Source of the DNA: Carposina sasakii
Lineage: Eukaryota; Arthropoda; Insecta; Lepidoptera; Carposinidae
DNA length: 64,000 bases
Assembly (NCBI GenBank): GCA_014607495.2
Contig: CP053163.1
Coordinates: 2,026,716 to 2,090,715, forward strand
Direction of reading: 5' to 3'
In this document: piece by piece, positions 63,133 through 64,000 of the stretch
How the letters are laid out: every line of letters begins with the position of its first letter
Position numbering within the stretch: position 1 is the first letter of the stretch
The notes under the pieces: model-generated
The model's input: the letters and a program-made list of their open reading frames with translations, nothing else
Told to the model about the DNA's origin: nothing
Database searches by the model: none
Translations under genes and position numbers: made by a program

Positions 63133-63220
63133 TCGGTCTGGCCACGCTATTCTAAATGTGGCTATAGAATCTCTTTCGCGATCCTGCAGTCCCGACTACC
63201 CCATTTTAGAAAACACAGTC
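63133..63220 (+). repeat. Family E fragment
   Basis: GAATCTCTTTCGCGATCCTG, then CAGTCCCGACTACCCCATTTTAG, as at 25955-26125. Confidence 0.5.
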
Positions 63221-63284
63221 GTATGTATATGTATGTTTGTATGATACATCTAATAAAGCATAAGTACTTATATATACCATACTA

Positions 63285-63370
63285 GGAAAAAAAAATGATT
63301 TCAAGTCTCAACATTTTGAATTCAGGGTTTTATAGTGTTTCGTTTAACATATCCTATTTGATTTACACTA
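63285..63370. mobile_element. MITE family A, degraded right half
   Basis: GATTTCAAGTCTCAACATTTTG and TTTCGTTTAACATATCCTAT resemble the right arm of 61587-61850. Confidence 0.5.
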
Positions 63371-63669
63371 CGTAATTAATACTAATAATAATCATTTATA
63401 TAGGTAACTAAAACGTAAGAGTATCCCTATGTATAGAATAAATTCAGGAGCCATTTCTAATGAACGCCGCCGAAATAAATCATAAAGTGTATCCCAAAGA
63501 TTTCCGGCCTGTACTTTCTTAAGTAAACCATTTGTATTCCGCTGGTTATATCTCGCCCGAATGCTGGATCTCATATGGATAATAACTCACCAGAATTACT
63601 CGATATCCCATAATAATATCGGAGTTATGTCGGCACATCGTAGAAGAAAAGTTGGGAGTAAATAAGGTA

Positions 63670-64000
63670 TACAGGGTGTTATTTCGTTGCCACCCTTAAC
63701 GAAGGGTACGTACTCTATACATTAAATAAAGTAAGTTTATGCCAAAAAAAATGCTGGGAAACGATGTAATTTTTTTTGTTTTTTTTTTTTTATTACTTGA
63801 TCGGGCCAAATTTATAGTGTCCAGTGTTTATACCAGTTTTTTCATAGACAGATATTAATTATTTCTCGTGAAAAAATCTTGCTACACGCGTCAATGTGCA
63901 TTTATGCAGAAAAACGCAGTCTACTTTACTCAACTTTGGACCCTAATATATAGGAAACCAGACACTTCCCGGGTATGCTTCCATGGACAAAAATGATCGT
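63670..64000 (+). mobile_element. MITE family C, truncated by the right window edge
   Basis: Starts TACAGGGTGTTATTTCGTTG, contains ATGCCAAAAAAAATGCTGGG and GCAGAAAAACGCAGTCTACT, and stops at the edge just before its expected terminus. Same family as 1-325 and 46376-46741. Confidence 0.85.

Overview
The window looks like AT-rich insect nuclear DNA, most likely from a moth or butterfly (Lepidoptera). Two things point there. One gene is clearly an insect unc-13 orthologue. The rest is packed with short dispersed repeats of types I associate with lepidopteran genomes: an RTE-like LINE tail (core CCACTGCTGGACGTAGGCC), tRNA-headed SINEs, Helitron-like ends finishing in CTAGT, and many small terminal-inverted-repeat (TIR) elements flanked by TA. 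The order is my inference; I cannot name the species.

Gene region (minus strand, about 459-14,800). Seven exons of unc-13, the presynaptic vesicle-priming factor Unc13/Munc13, can be joined by reading frame and splice phase. In transcript order they are: a giant 5' coding exon (14705-10162) for an isoform-specific, mostly disordered N-terminus; a 47-nt exon (7768-7722); the exon with the SNIDSMPDIRPRRKSIPLVSEL block (6991-6901); a 73-nt exon (4778-4706); the C1 zinc-finger exon (4454-4235); the post-C1 linker exon (1753-1633); and the exon leading into C2B (565-459). The rest of C2B, the MUN domain and C2C must lie beyond coordinate 1. The reading frame is broken three times by apparent single-base losses, once in the giant exon and twice in the 73-nt exon, while every splice site and all flanking codons look intact. 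This suggests consensus errors or a damaged haplotype more than an old pseudogene. A 25-codon upstream ORF ends 11 nt before the chosen start codon.

Repeat region (about 15-64 kb). I recognise no further host coding exon. The DNA is upstream of, or a long 5' intron of, unc-13, filled with transposable-element debris: a SINE whose 3' tail matches an RTE-type LINE present here as an eroded 467-bp 3' fragment; two tRNA-derived SINE families, one copy of which sits inside the right TIR of a DNA transposon; a long-TIR element carrying a SINE; a hairpin-like hAT-type MITE with an 8-bp target duplication; several TA-flanked MITE families sharing the terminus TACAGG, two of them fused end to end; Helitron-like elements; and an endonuclease fragment of a second LINE type. 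A divergent CGTAG-rich tandem array lies beside a CpG-dense block near 37 kb. Copies of the same MITE family lie at both ends of the window in opposite orientation.

I found no CRISPR array, operon, functional tRNA or rRNA gene. The strongest 'system-like' observations are the SINE/LINE tail sharing, the nested insertions, the long-hairpin elements and the uORF/giant-exon arrangement of unc-13.
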